From: Selaginella tamariscina
Lineage: Eukaryota; Streptophyta; Lycopodiopsida; Selaginellales; Selaginellaceae
NCBI GenBank assembly: GCA_003024785.1
Contig: PUQB01000246.1
Location: 248,001-312,000 of the forward strand
DNA: 64,000 nucleotides
Direction of reading: 5' to 3'
Below, piece by piece: positions 1-12,289 of this stretch; the first letter of the stretch is position 1; the number at the start of each line of letters is the position of its first letter. A program made the position numbers and the translations under genes. The notes below the pieces were generated by a model. It was given only the letters and a program-made list of their open reading frames with translations, had not been told where the DNA came from and ran no database searches.

Positions 1-1224
1 ATCGGCCCCTGCCTCACTAACCGAGGGAACGACGGTAACGCCGCATGGCCAAATCTCCGAGCAGCGGTAAACTCGGCACACCACGGCAGAGGCGGTCACA
101 TGCCGCTGACGACGAAGAAGGATATGAAGGAACTGTAGCACGTCCGGATGACAATTCAGGCACGCAGCATGCGGGCATGTTCAGCACCCAGATGGGCGAC
201 TTCGCCCAACATAACCTACGAAGCAGAGTGGGACGGATGGCAAGACGACGAAAGCCCTCCGCCTCTCGACGTAGGTGAAAGTGACGGCCACGAAGAGCCA
301 TACCAACAAGCAGAACCAGTGTTTGACGAGTACCCCCGAAGGAGGAAACTTCGCCCAGGACAACCCCAGGAGAGGCACCCTGCGACGGAGGCAAGAATCT
401 CAAGGGGGCGAAAGCAACATGGATAGCGACGGGGGACGTGAGCCAGAAGCCCAGCGTGACCAGCGCCACGATGGAGGTAAGATAGGAAACCCAGGGCCAT
501 CGTCACCCATCAGGGTGACGCGGGGGGCCCGTGTCTGCCGGAAAGAGGGGAGGAAGAGCCTCATCCGGGAAGCCCCCGTAGGGAGGGGCATCGATTGCCA
601 ACAAGGCAACCTCTGCACCAGGAGTTCAGCCGATCGGACGACGCAGCAGGTCAGGGTGGTTACCAAGGATGAGAACCCAAGGCTTGGAAGGCCGGGGTAC
701 ACATGGGACGACCGCCTTGCGGAGGCGACTGGACGTCGACGAGCTGACGGACTGGGAGGAGGCACCAGAAAGAGGGGCCGCACAGTGGCTACCTTGGAGA
801 AGGGACGAGAGGAATTCGTCCAAGGGCAGGAGAGATTCGCCCAAGCGACTAGTATCGCACCGGCCCGCAAGGGAAATCCGCCAGGGCACACGGTAGAGCC
901 GCAACCATCACCAGACGGGGGATATTGTCTCGGGCGAGGAGGAATGCCCCATGATCACGACCGTCTAGACGTGGGGGGATTCCGTGCACAGTCATACAAA
1001 ACTACTCGCTGGAGGAGGGAAAACCGTCCAGCCAAGGTAAGCGCCACCAGCCGTCAGGTTGGTCCCCGGCGGGGGCCCCGAGGGACAGCCGGGAGGAGCC
1101 CGTCCTCATCACCAACCCTCAATGGGAGGGCAGGGCCGCGAGGAAGGAAAAGGGTGCCCGCAGAATACCAGGACGTGGACTACACCACGTCCGAAGCGGA
1201 GGGTCCGGATTGGAACAACTCTCA

Positions 1225-2400
1225 GGCACAACGGGACGCCATGGGAGGACCCGGTCACCTTATTAGCCCAAGCACTCAATCGGATGCAGGAGAGCACTAT
1301 AACAGTGCCCTTACCCGCGTTCTGTGGAGCGAAGGGGGAAGACGCAGACCAACACGTACACAAGTTCGAACAGGTGTGTGAACTTCGGAGTGTGAGCGAC
1401 AATCACAAGAAGTTGAGTGCCTTTGCATGCACTCTGGACAAGAAGGCACATGCCTGGTGGATGCGATTCCACGAGGCAAACGAAGGAGCCCGCTGGGAGA
1501 CCGCATGAAGGGCGTTTCTGGATACCTTCCAAGAAGAAAGAGTGAAGAGAGGTGATCACAAACTAAGCGAGCTTAAAACAGAAGGCAGGGAGTCGGTCGA
1601 CGAGTACACGGTCCGCATGCTACGGTATATCGCTCGGCTAAGAGACGCCCAGTTGACTTGACCAAGAAAATGTGGTACCAAAAGGGATGCGGCGGAGATC
1701 CGCAAGTGGATCGGCTTGGACGACAACTAGACGTTCGACAAGTTACTCTGGTACGCCAAGAAGGCCGAAAAGCGAGAGGCTGAAAGGCGCCAAGAAAGGA
1801 AGGCACAGGATAAATCGGATGTAGAGGAGGTGAACGATACCGCATCGGATGAGGAAAACCTCTCAGATGCTCCAAGGCCGACCAAAAAAGAGAGCGGTCG
1901 GGTACCAAGGGACACAGGCAGCTGCAGGGGGGAAACCCTATGAGGGGCCACGCGGAAGGAAGACTTATCCACGACACTGCTCAAATGGGATACACCACAC
2001 GGGGGGATAAGTACTGTCGGTGTGTAACATCCGCGGATCTCACAACACGGACGATTGCTACCGGCTGGCCGAACTCCTGAGCAAAAGGCCACCACAGGTA
2101 GCCACACTGGCAGTAGAACAAGGAACTGAGGGTAGAAGATGGCCGAAGGAGTTACGGCCGTAGGACGGAGGGAGACAACCAACCCCGTAGGAGGTCCCGT
2201 TCAGGGGACCGAAATTGTAGGCCCCACTCTCGAGAACGGCCACCATACGACCCAGGTATGGCGACAGAGAGAGACGACCGGAATGCAAGGAGGTGTTGTG
2301 CGCACTGTGCGGAGGCCCACACCCACTCTACCGTTGTTCATGGGTATCATTGATCAAACCAATGCTAGAAGCGCAAGCAGCCGGCGTCGCCAGGACGAGT
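1225..2400 (+). pseudogene. gag-like pseudogene (capsid plus CCHC knuckles), F1 copy A
   Basis: The capsid-like part at about 1270-1830 has the retrotransposon-gag pattern: an acidic/aromatic stretch ending KKAHAWWMRFHEAN near 1440-1480, then AFLDTF and ESVDEYTVRMLRYIARL. Gag would form the cytoplasmic particle that packages element RNA. A Lys/Arg/Glu-rich region follows (about 1750-1920). A knuckle near 2011-2063 is out of frame, and a second at 2299-2340 reads C-A-L-C, then His, then Cys, giving a CX2C...H...C array. In-frame stops (for example at 1506) and frameshifts show it is not functional. The same region is found at 14784 onward and 39900-40700. Confidence 0.75.
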
Positions 2401-2820
2401 AACGGGCAGATCCTGCCAACCCAATTCCAAACTCCACACCGCAAGTAAACCAAGTAACGGTGGTACCACCAGAACAGGATGGCAGGACAGACATAGACTT
2501 CCCTTAGGGACAAACAAGGGAAACCCAAAGGCGGAGAACCAGGGGGCGCGAAGGCGCGAAAAGAGAAGACATGCAATAAACACCCCGGTTTTAAAGCAGT
2601 GGGTAAGGAAGCAAACGCAAGAACTGACAGCCTCGGAACCTGTGGAGCCAGCCAAGGCCAGGAATGCTAAGAAAACTAAGGAGAAGGCAAAACTGCGCAT
2701 TCGCAAGGGGGGAGGCCCAGAAGAGGTCAGAACAGGAAACGCCGCTGGTTCCCATCGCACAATGGGAGAATCGGGTACGACCAGCAGCAAGACCCCACCA
2801 GAGGCACTGCAACCACAGTG

Positions 2821-3185
2821 GACTACATGAACGACGTACCGACTATCCCGGTTCGCATGGCGGGACACACAATAGCGAAGTAATATAGATGGGGGGTCAG
2901 CAGTCAATGTCATGTCAGCAGAGCTCCACAGGAAATTACGATGCCAACTCCGGAACCCACCCCATTTCAAGTACGCATGGCCATATCAGGCCGAGGTGGG
3001 CCCAAGGGCATTCTGAGGGCAGTGGAGGTCGAGATCCAAACGGTCAAATTTTGGATCAACGTTGTGGTCCTGGATATGCACCAGGGGGGATTCGACCTAC
3101 TCCTCGGTCGACCCTGGCTCAAGGGTGCAAAGGTACAGCACGATTGGGAGCACCAAAGATACAGTTCCACACAGACGGGCGATAA
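2821..3185 (+). pseudogene. Retropepsin-like aspartic protease remnant, F1 copy A
   Basis: Translation gives DYMNDVPTIPVRMAGHTIAK, then a broken active-site region (stops where copy B reads IDGGSTLNIM at about 16143), then a good C-terminal half with FDLLLGRPWLKGAKVQHDW near 3090-3150. In the family this protease cuts Gag-Pol. Loss of the catalytic Asp triplet region makes this copy inactive. It lies directly after the gag remnant, as expected for gag-pol order. Confidence 0.65.
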
Positions 3186-4080
3186 GGTCCATACCCATAG
3201 GCGAAACCCAGGCCCCCACACGAGATTCGGGGCAATGGAGTATCAGGGCCGGCGCTGGGGATGGAGCGAGGGCGTAACAGCGACCTCCGCAGGGGCCCCG
3301 GGATTGGGTCGCGCCAGACAGGAGGCCTCGCATCAGAGGCAGGCCTACGTAAAGGAGCTAGGGATCGAGAAGCAACCAAAGCCCGAGACTATCCGGCACC
3401 GGAACGTTGGTTCCCCAACCACCAAGACAAGTCCGGAGGGCCTATGTGGACATACCCAAGCCAGACGGCCACCCCAATCAAGCGGAGCCACTCCAGAGCC
3501 GGTATCGACAGGGATCGGCAGCCCTTTTACGGTCCTGGTCCCAAGGAGAGATATCCCTACCTGGGCCGATCGGAGATCGGCCCGGAAGTGGGGGGGGGAG
3601 AAGCTCCGGCGTAGACACGCCCAGTAGGACACGGAAACCTAGATAGGGGACATGCGGGGCCAGTATGGGGAAGAAGTGGCAGGAAGGGATCAACAGGTAA
3701 ACTGTGCAGTTAGAGCCACAAGGGATCTCACCAGGCGGCAGCAAAACAACCACAGTCTACATTAACGGACAAGTACCACGACGAACGGCCGATAGTAGCA
3801 GCGCTGGTCACCCAGATGGAACACAGATTGAGGAATCCCGGGGCAGAACCAGCGAACCATGGGGCGAAGAGATAGGGAGGACGGAGGAGCCGGAAGCAGG
3901 ATCTCCAAACGCACGTGTGGCCAGCTCACAGGACCACATGGTCCACGAGGTTGGACCACAGGCGTGAGGCACACACTACGAAGGCAATGATGGTCAGGCG
4001 GCGCCATCATTGCATATCCAGGCGCAGGATAGAGCGCCAGACACCTCGGAGGACGCCACAAGGACGGTCACGGCACCTAC
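3186..4080 (+). other. Pol-replacement segment of F1 copies A and B
   Basis: Where RT, RNase H and integrase should follow the protease, this stretch shows none of their motifs in any forward frame. It aligns by eye with 16400-17340 of copy B, so the loss of pol predates both insertions. From about 3905 it realigns with copy C at about 44185. It has some open frame but with shifting frames and low complexity; I assign no function. Confidence 0.5.
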
Positions 4081-5945
4081 ACTCAGAAAGGCGGTGCACA
4101 ATGCCACACCTCCATTACCATGACCACGGGGTGGACAGAGAGAAATCGGCCAGTGGTGATCAGAGAAATTCGAGTGCTCATCAAGGGCCAAGAACGAGCA
4201 GCGGAGCTAGTATCCCAGGTACTCCAAGTTCAAGGAATTAATCGGGCAACCCGACGTCCGGCGAGTCAGGAAACAATTACGATTGGATGAATTCTTCAAC
4301 CTTCCGTGGGGAGAAGTAGAGGACCCAGGATTTGAGGAGAAGGCCAGACAATTCCTCCAGTCAGCGGAATTAGTGGCTAGTCAAACCGGGCGTAGGGGGA
4401 TACAATTCTGCACGGATGGGAGTGCCATCTTCCGCATTATGTTCGATGAACTGGCGATAGTCTTCCGGCTACCAGGGACGGCCTAGCCCTAGGGGAATGC
4501 TCGGACGCGGAGGTTCAACGGCCCGCCACCACAGGAAGTCATGGACTACGAGGCATACAAGCGAAGGAAGAAGCAGCCGAGTTCGTAACGCTAGTGGCTT
4601 TCATGCTCACAGGAAGAACAGGGAGTCGGATCACCAGACGATTGGCGAACGGTCTTTGCAGGGCGTGGGAAGGAGTCCGATAAATTGGGCTGACTGCCTT
4701 AAGCAGTACCTGATTCCGGCTCTAACTAGTGGGATTCACGGGTTCGAGCCGGCACTGAGCAAAGGCTACCCACGGCTGGACACATTGCTATTTTGACCAC
4801 GGGCTCGTTCGGCCGAACGGTAGTAAGAGCACCACCACCACTCCAAATGGGGGAACAGCCAGAACCCCCGGAGTCAACAGAAGAACAGGATTCAACAGAG
4901 GGAACGGCGTCTACAGAAAGAACAGGCGTCAACAGAGGAGCAGGCGGAGGGTAGTCTCCTTCCGGACCAGGAATCACCAGGGTATGTACCGGGAACCCAT
5001 CCACGCGATTCCCCTGGCTATAGGACCCCCACTACCGGAATCCTCGTCAGACGCAATGAGCAATCTACCGGACCCAGCCAGGGAGGGAAGAAGGACAAGC
5101 CGAGGACGAATACGAGAGTAACTATCAACACTTCCAGGCCAACGGACGATGGACCTCCACGGTCTATACCAGGCTCGCGGGGGTCTTCGACCACTAGACG
5201 AAGCCATGGCGATATATGACGGCCTCGACCTCCCAGCGGTGGCAAGGGAACACGACGACATAGTGACAGAACTCACGGAGCGGCGGCAGGAAGCCCGGGA
5301 AGTCGCCCAAAGGGCTAAGGAGCTACTGAGTGAAGGAGGCCGACTGTGTATGATGATGCCTGGGAAAGCTGGAGCGAAAGAAGAGCGGACTTCCAGTGGT
5401 TGTACAGTGAGTGCGAAACTCTCCTAGGGCTACTCAACGATGACCAGCACGCCCGCAGCCAGGTCATAGCCGAAGGGAACAACAGATACAGGAATGCAAA
5501 GCTCGGTTAGAACGAAGGTGTAGGGAGCTCGCTGAGGCACAAGCAACTAACGGCGGTCAGAAGGGAATTACTGACAAAGATGCAACTTCCAAAACCAGTA
5601 CGCACCTACAGCCGTCCAACCGGAACCCCTACTCAGAGGCAGAAGCGAGCCCCCGGCCAGCCAGCCCGGGTCAGGACTCGGCCCGGACCATCAGGGAGCT
5701 AGAGGTACAAGCCAGCTACAGGCCCAACTCCTCGCGGCAAAGGAACAAGAATTACAATGCTCCCGGAAAAGGATGCGGACCTGGAGGATCAGCTCAAGGC
5801 CCAGGAGCAACAGACAGGGTCCGAGGCAAAGCTCCGAAGGGTGATCGCACTTCGAGAGGCGACCATCACCACATTAAAAACCACGCTAGCGGCAACAGAG
5901 AGTGAGATCGCCATGTACCGGGAGCTCCAAGGAGCAGATAACTAG
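4080..5945 (+). pseudogene. Conserved reading frame downstream of pol position, coiled-coil rich, F1 copy A
   Basis: This region is shared by all three F1 copies (17480-19265 in B, 44290-46335 in C) and lies between the pol position and the 3' LTR. Readable pieces include DEFFNLPWGEVEDPGFEEKA at 4286, FMLTGR near 4600, a Glu/Arg/Ala-rich helix at 5149-5360, and at 5757-5945 a regular heptad-like segment (KDADLEDQLKAQEQQTGSEA and following) that ends in a stop. I recognise no homologue. Its position matches the extra or env-like ORF of some plant Ty3/gypsy lineages, but I see no transmembrane segment. Frameshifted here. Confidence 0.55.
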
Positions 5946-5988
5946 GGCACATGGCCCGAGGACGTGCCAACGAATAAGCCCGGGCATC

Positions 5989-6648
5989 TGGTTGACGGTG
6001 GCCATCATGCGGCCATCCGGCAAGTCGCCACCGTGTGGACAAGCGGCTGGACAAAACGCCGGATAAGGGAGGTACTTCAGGTACGGACTGATGGCGACCA
6101 GTGTCAGGCGGCGGTAAGCGGGCGAAGATCCGATCGTCCGAACCAACTACCCAGGGTACGATAGGACAGCATGCGTGGGAGGCGCATAAATGTGACAGGA
6201 CTCTATCACCAGGCGGCAGACCAGTGAGAGAGGCCACCTGTAGCTAGGGACTAGTGGTAGGTACCCACTATATAAGAAAGGCTGGTAGTGGGTCGGGGTC
6301 TTTTTGAGTCAAGTCTGCATCTTATAATTACTCCACTATTGGAGATAGTTGTACTCAGACAGGCAATATATATCCATTTCCTTCTATTCTCCCCACAAGC
6401 GGGCGTTCCCCGCTTGCCCTTGGGTCCCACAACCCTCTCTGCCCAGTCATCTCAGTAGAACTCCCCTCTCACCTGTACACGGACCCCGCGGCGTCCGGGT
6501 AGAGGCCATCCCAATACATTCCACATTCTGAGGTAAGGTCGGCGTTCTGGACCAAACCTCGGGGGTTGGACGCTCTCGACAGCGTCCTGGCGACCACTGC
6601 AGCTTCCTGAGAAGCACCACATCTAGCCTGCGGAGTCCCCGACGAATA
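5989..6648 (+). mobile_element. 3' LTR of F1 copy A
   Basis: It starts TGGTTGACGG and aligns throughout with the LTRs at 19315-20002, 37035-37722, 46376-47066 and, reversed, 38106-38784. A TATA box (CTATATAAG) lies at 6268-6276 between short inverted arms CCCACTA and TAGTGGG. The 3' end is degenerate (GACGAATA where other copies read GACGACCA). About 660 bp against 688 bp in copies B and C. Confidence 0.85.
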
Positions 6649-6775
6649 GCGAAGCTAGAACTTACCTCCTAAAACCCACCCCCAATTTTGACATCCTAGT
6701 TAGGCTGATTGGTTAATGTAAATGAGTTCGACGTGTTTAGTAGGGTTAGAAACACCCCTAAGGTTAACCTAACCC
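6649..6775 (-). repeat. Fragment of repeat R (reverse), interrupted by F1 copy A
   Basis: The reverse complement aligns with 23070-23190 of repeat R1: shared blocks include CATTAACCAATCAGCCTAA and GTCAAAATTGGGG. F1 copy A therefore appears inserted into an R repeat whose other half is left of the window. No coding potential. Confidence 0.7.
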
Positions 6776-7169
6776 CATATATACCTACAGGATATGCCTA
6801 CAGGATATCCCTACAAGATATGCCTATAGGATATCCCTACAAGATATGCCTACAGGATATGCCTACAGGATATGCTTACAGGATATACCTACAGGATAAG
6901 GATCACCATTTTTAGCTCATGACTAGATTAGCTCAGGCCTAGTTTAGCTTCTTGGAGTTGTGAGCTAAAAGCTCGACCTAATTATTGTGTAATCAGTTAC
7001 TTTCAACACCAGTCATTCTATGATCATTCTTGTCTTGTTCTTGTCTTTCTCCTTGTCTCCTATTTTTGTCTTGTTCTTGTCTTGCTCCTAGCCTTCTGTT
7101 CTTGTTTTGTTCTTAGTTCTTGTCTTGCTTTTGAGTCAAGCCTCCTTGCTCTTGGATCGTGCCTTGATA
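6776..7169 (+). mobile_element. 5' LTR of F2, truncated at its start
   Basis: It aligns with the 3' LTR at 14370-14783 from the minisatellite block onward (tandem 11-13-mers of the type TACAGGATATGCC at 6785-6900), then GGATAAGG.TCACCATTTTTAGCTCATG. A pyrimidine-rich CTTGT repeat tract follows to 7140. It ends TTGATA at 7169, against TTGACA in the 3' LTR. The TGTCAGGACCC start is missing. Confidence 0.8.
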
Positions 7170-7269
7170 GTTTGATAGTAACTCCTTTTCATAACTCTCC
7201 AATTTTCAGTTACCTTTTTTTTTTTTTTTCCTTGGTTCTTCTCCCTTATTTTCCTCCTCCTTTCTTTCA

Positions 7270-8170
7270 CAAATCATGGCCGATTTTGAGCATTTCAACA
7301 CGAGCACCAAATGTTACTTCATGAGTTGGTCACTTTTGCGCCAAATGTCAACAAATCTACAAGGTTCCACCAGCATGGCGCATGTAGCTGCTGTGCATCC
7401 TCCAAGGCTATTGCGCATGCTCTCAAGTATCCATGGTTTCTTCTCCATCGAATTCTTCTTCGAGCCAAAGATCAACATGCCAGAGATGTTTGGCAATATG
7501 TTGATTTTTTAAGGTTTTCTGAATCAGATCAGACTTTGATTATGCAAACATGCTAACCCAACACACACAAAAGGGGCCTTTTGCATCCTTGCTAGTTGGA
7601 TCTTCACAGGCTTGGGTTGCAACTTTGTTGGAGCATGACAACCCATTGATAAAAGACTTTGAAGGATTCATGGCTACCTTTGAAGCCTGCTTTGGAGATC
7701 CCGATAAGTACCGTTTTGCATGCATAAAATTAAGGAAGCTTTCACAAGGATCCCGACTAGTTTCCGTCTATGCATCCAAATTTAGCAACTTTGCAAGAAC
7801 ATTCCAAGGGACGAGACTGCATTGATCGAACACTTCCGTTTTGGGTTGAGGGATGACATGAAGGACCTTCTCCTTACGTTACCGGATGCCCAAAACCTTA
7901 GTGGAGATCATGCAATAAGCTGTTCGCTGCAACAACTATTTATTCGAGCGTCGTCAAGAAAAATCCCGTCAACAATTCTTGTAAGCCAATTCTGTAGCTA
8001 TAACACATGTTCCTACGACATCTTCTAGAGTAGTTCCTATGAAATCGAAAAATACAAGCATGGCCACATTCAACTGCTAAGAAGCAACGTCGTCGTGGTG
8101 AGAACTTATGCTTGTATTATGGTGAAGTAGGACACAAGGTGGTAAAATGTCTTATTAAAGCTAAGAAGTT
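7270..8170 (+). pseudogene. F2 gag pseudogene
   Basis: After the leader, frames encode a Ty3-type Gag: at 7550-7820 QAWVATLLEHDNPLIKDFEG and FGDPDKYRFACIKLRKLSQG are typical capsid motifs. From 7822 a duplicated segment begins (HFRFGLRDDMKDLLLTLP). A zinc-knuckle remnant at 8105-8160 reads CLYYGEVGHKVVKC, with Tyr in place of the second Cys. Broken by frameshifts near 7556, 7825 and 8040. Gag would build the virus-like particle. Confidence 0.75.
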
Positions 8171-8229
8171 CAAGACGCGTGAAGTTGAAATTGAAGTTCA
8201 ATGTCCACTTCGTCTCAAAGCTATGAAGT

Positions 8230-8600
8230 TGGATGTAGGTGCAAGCTCCATTGGTGCTGCTCATTCCATCACTCAAGTTTCCTGTGCACATTTGCCTTAA
8301 CAATCGAGAGCTCAAGAAGTTTACCCTGTTAGACACTAGTGCAATGCATGCTTCATGGATGACACTTTGCAACTCAGCATGGCATTCCAGTGGTGAAGTT
8401 GAAGCGTGTAGTTCTTGTAAAGGTTACAGATGGTCGTTTGATTGCTTCTGACGCAGTTATCCATGTTACCACCCTCTCACTTGCACTCATGGCGCATTCA
8501 ATTGTTCAATTTCTTCAACTTGATCAAGACTCAAACGACTCCCATCGTTTTGGGCATGGTTATAAATTCTCAAATCGACTGGAGGTCTAGGACGCTCACA
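8230..8600 (+). pseudogene. F2 protease-like region, first copy
   Basis: The frame reads ICLNNRELKKFTLLDTSAMH near 8290-8345, then, after a shift, VVKLKRVVLVKVTDGRLIAS. This is the retropepsin core seen more clearly at 10480-10700; the active-site triplet DSG/DTG is altered to DTS. It is followed by a Ser/Pro/Gln-rich linker with internal repeats up to 9070. Confidence 0.6.
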
Positions 8601-9079
8601 TTTTCCTCTCCGGTAGCCAGGATCAATCCTGTACCTTCCTGCGTACAGGATATGACCTTAGTGTCTAAGGCAATACAAGCTACAGGATTGACCATGCCTG
8701 TTCCTATATCAATGTTGAAGGTTCCTCGTCGACAGGATTCACCTCATGTTAGTTCATTAATACATCTGCATGCTCTTTCCACTCTTGTAAGTTCATGGAT
8801 TCCTGTACAAGGTTCTTTCAATCCTATATTAGTGTCGAAGGTTCCTCCTCAACAAGATCACCTCCTGTTAGTTCGGCAGCACATACGCAAACTCTCCTCA
8901 CTCCTGTGCATTCACAATTTTTTGCTTAGGATTCTTTCAATTTTATACACTCGTCAACATCTGCACATGTTTTCCCCAATCTTGCCTCTTTTCATTACTC
9001 TGCTTCTGTTCCATTCCCTAAGATCCTACCTCTTTTTCATTTATAGTTCCCTCCTTCTCCTCTCTGAGTTCTTACCACT

Positions 9080-9998
9080 ACTATGCATGAACTTGCCATT
9101 GATCTTGCTCCTTTTCATCTTTTTGCTTTTTTAGTAACACCTACGTCCTCTTCTACCTCTCCTGTATTTGACTCTTTTATTTTTCAATCTCCTTCTCCTT
9201 CTTCTACTTCTTCATTGCCATTCAAGTATCACTTCTTTCAGGACGTTTTTGATAAGCACAAGGCTGCAGTTCTTTTTATTCATAGGTCTTATGACTGTCC
9301 TATTGATCTTACGGAGAGAAAACTCCACCATTTGGACCAATTTATGCCCTGTCACCTACAGAATTGGAGGTTCTTCGCTAGTACATCAAGGACAATTTGG
9401 CATCTGGCTTCATTTGTCACTCAAAGTCCCCTGCATGAGCACCTATCTTCTTATCAAGAAGAAAAATGGAAGTTTGCATTTGGTTGTGGACTACAAGGGT
9501 TTAAATTAAATCACCATCCGGAATGAGTACCCATTATCATTGATCCTACAACTTCTCGATCGGCTACTCGGAGCAAAGGTTTCACGAAGATTGACTTATG
9601 AGGGCCTACAATCTTGTACGGATTTGTCCAGGCGATGTGTGGAAGATCAAGGTATGGACATTTCGAGTACACTGATGCCTTTCGGACTTACAAATGCCCC
9701 AGCCGTGTTTCAACACATGGTGAATGACATCTTTCGCGACTTCTTGGACCAGTTTGTGGTGATTTACCTCGATGACATTTTGATTTTTTCCAAGGACCAG
9801 GCGGCACATGATAAGCATATACGATTAGTTTTACAAAAGCTTTGCGAGCATGGCTTGTATGTAAAGTTGGAGAAGTGTTTTTCGACAGGAATATTGTGGA
9901 GTTCTTGGGCTACATTGTCTCTCATGCTGGCATTTCCATGGACATGCACAAGGTGAAAGACTACCGTGGAGTGGGAGAGGCCCAAGTCTGTACGAGAC
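9080..9998 (+). pseudogene. F2 reverse transcriptase, first (5') copy
   Basis: Motifs in order: FKYHFFQDVFDKHKAA (pre-RT), SLHLVVDYKGLN near 9470-9510 (canonical LCVDYR), [16 protein letters not shown] at 9675-9720 and the active site VVIYLDDILIFSKD at about 9757-9795 with both Asp present. Frames change several times between fingers and palm. At about 9998 the RT breaks off and the gag segment restarts, marking the tandem-duplication junction. Confidence 0.8.
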
Positions 9999-12190
9999 AA
10001 GATTGCATTGATTGAACACTTCCGTTTTGGGTTGAGGGATGACATGAAGGACCCTCCTTACGTTACCGGATGCCCAGACCTTAGTGGAGATCATGCAACA
10101 AGCTGTTCCCTGCAACAACTATTTGTTCGAGCGTCATCAGGAAAAATCCCGTCAGCAGTTCCCACAAGCCAATCTTATAACTATAACACATGTTCCTACG
10201 ACATCTTCTAGAGTATTCCTATGGAAGTCGACAAATACAAGTGTGGCCCACTTTCAACTGCTGAGAAGCAACATCGTTGCGGTGAGAACTTATGCTTGTA
10301 TTATGGTGAAGTAGGACACAAGGTGGTAGAATGTCCTATTAAAGCCAGGAAGTTTAAGACGTGTGAAGTTGAAACTGAAGTTTAATGTCCACTTCGTCTC
10401 AGAGCCGAGAAGTTGGACATAGGTGCATGCTCCATTGGTGTTGCTCATACCATTCCATTACTCAAGTTTCTTGTGCACATTCGCCTCAACAATCGAGAGC
10501 TCAAGGAGTTTGCCCTGTTAGACATTGGTGCAAATGCATGCTTCATGGATGACAATTTTGCAACTCAGCATGGCATTCCAGTGGTGAAGTTGAAGCGTGC
10601 AGTTCCTGTAGAGGTTGCAGATAGTCATTTGATTGTTTTTGGCGCAGTTACCCATGCTACCACACCTCTCTCTTGCACTCATGGTGCATTCCACTGTTCG
10701 ATTTCCTTCAACTTGATTAAGACTCAACGTTTTGGGCATGCCATGGTTTGTGGTTGCAAATCCTCAGATCGACTAAAGGTCTAGGACGCTCACGTTTTCC
10801 TCTCCGGCAGCCAGGATCAATCTTAACCTTCCTGCGTACAGGATATGACCTTAGTGTCTAAGGCAGTACAAGCTACAAGATTGACCGTGCTTGTTCCTGT
10901 ATCAGTGTTGAAGGTTCCTCCTCGACAGGATTCACCTCATGTTAGTTCATCAACACATCCGCATGCTCTCTCCACTCCTGTAAGTTCACGGATTCCTCTA
11001 CAGGGTTCTTCCAATTCTGTATTAGTGTTGAAGGTTCCTCCTCAACAGGATTCACCTCCTGTCAATTCGTCAACACATTCGTAGGCTCTCCTCACTCTTG
11101 TACATTCATAAACTTCTGTATAGGATTCTTCCAATTTATACACTCGTCAACATCCAAACATGTTTTCCTCAATCCTGCCTCTTTTCATTACTCTGCTTTT
11201 GTTCCATCCCCCAAGATCCTTCCTCTTTTTTCATTCATAGTTCCCTCCTTCTCCTCTTTGAGTTCTTACCACTACTATGCATAAACTTGCCACTGATCTT
11301 GCTCCTTGTCATCTTTTTGCTTTTCAAGTAACACCTACGTCCTCTTCTACCTCTTCTGTATCTGACTCTCCTGTTTTTCAATCTCCTTCTCCTCCTTTTA
11401 CTTCTTCATTGCCATTCAAGTATCACTCCTTTCAGGACGTTTTTGATAAGCACAAGGTTGTAGTTCCAGGTCCTATGACTATCCTATCGATCTTGCGGAA
11501 GGGAAAACTCCATCGTTTAGACTGATTTATGCACTGTCACTTACAGAATTAGAGGTTCTTCGCCAGTACATCGAGGACAGCTTGGCATCCAGTTTCATTT
11601 GTCACTCAAAGTCCCCTACAAGAGCACCTATCTTCTTTGTCAAGAAAAAAGATCGGAGTTTGCATTTAGTTGTAGACTACAGGGTTGAATCAAATCACCA
11701 TCCGGAATCGGTACCCATTACCATTAATCTCGAAACTTCTCGATCGGCTGTGAGGAGCAAAGATGTTCATAAAGATCGACTTACAAGGGGTCTACAATCT
11801 TGTATGGATTCGTCTAGGTGATGAGTGGAAGATTGCCTTTTGTATGAGGTATGAACATTTCGAGTACACAGTGATGCCTTTTGGACTTACAAATGCCCTA
11901 GCCGTGTTCCAACACATGGTGAACGACATCTTTCGCGACTTCTTGGACTAATTTGTGATGATTTACTTTGATGACATTCTGATTTTCTCTAAGGACCACG
12001 CAGCACATGACAAGCATGTACGACTAGTTTTACAGAAAGCTTCGCGAGCATGGCCTATATATAAAGTTGGAGAAGTGTTTTTCGACAGGATACTATGGAG
12101 TTCTTGGGCTACATCGTCTCTCCTGTTGGCGTTTTTATGGACATGCACAAGGTGAAGACTATCGTGGAATGGGAGAGGCCCAAATTTGTA
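9999..12190 (+). repeat. Second copy of a ~2.2-kb internal tandem duplication in F2 (gag'-protease-RT)
   Basis: Bases 9999-12190 repeat 7812-9998 in the same order: HFRFGLRDDMKD (10015), knuckle CLYYGEVGHKVVEC (10290), protease with LLDIGANACFMDDNFATQHG (10515-10575), a Ser/Pro linker, then RT. RT here has [20 protein letters not shown] at 11763, [20 protein letters not shown] near 11875 and active site MIYFDDILIFSKD at about 11955-11995. The junction reads GAGAGGCCCAAG then ACAAGATTGC at 9975-10010, and the equivalent site at 12170 continues into RNase H. Unequal exchange or template switching is the simplest origin. Confidence 0.85.
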
Positions 12191-12289
12191 CAAGACGTAC
12201 AATGTTTCCTTAGCTTTACAAACTTCTACAGGCGGTTCATATAAGACTTCTCTAAGCATGTACTTCCACTCACGGAACTCACCAAGCGC

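Larger units (their letters stand above)
1..5988 (+). mobile_element. F1 LTR retrotransposon copy A, internal region (5' part off-window)
   Basis: This is the internal part of a degenerate Ty3/gypsy-like element. Its first 200 bases align by eye with 37918-38100 (inside F1 copy C), so its 5' LTR lies left of the window. In order it holds gag remnants, two zinc-knuckle remnants, a retropepsin remnant, a segment with no recognisable RT, RNase H or integrase, then a conserved downstream reading frame and the 3' LTR at 5989. Many stops and frameshifts break every frame. GC content is clearly higher than in the AT-rich DNA to the right. Copy B has the same pol-less layout, which suggests a non-autonomous subfamily that relied on proteins from copies like C. 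Confidence 0.85.

Noticed and set aside
275-1381. Long open frame of 368 codons at the left edge as a cellular gene
   Set aside because: It is Arg/Gly/Pro-rich low-complexity sequence in the GC-rich F1 leader and gag region, and in copy C the same region is full of stops. It is better explained as retroelement DNA.
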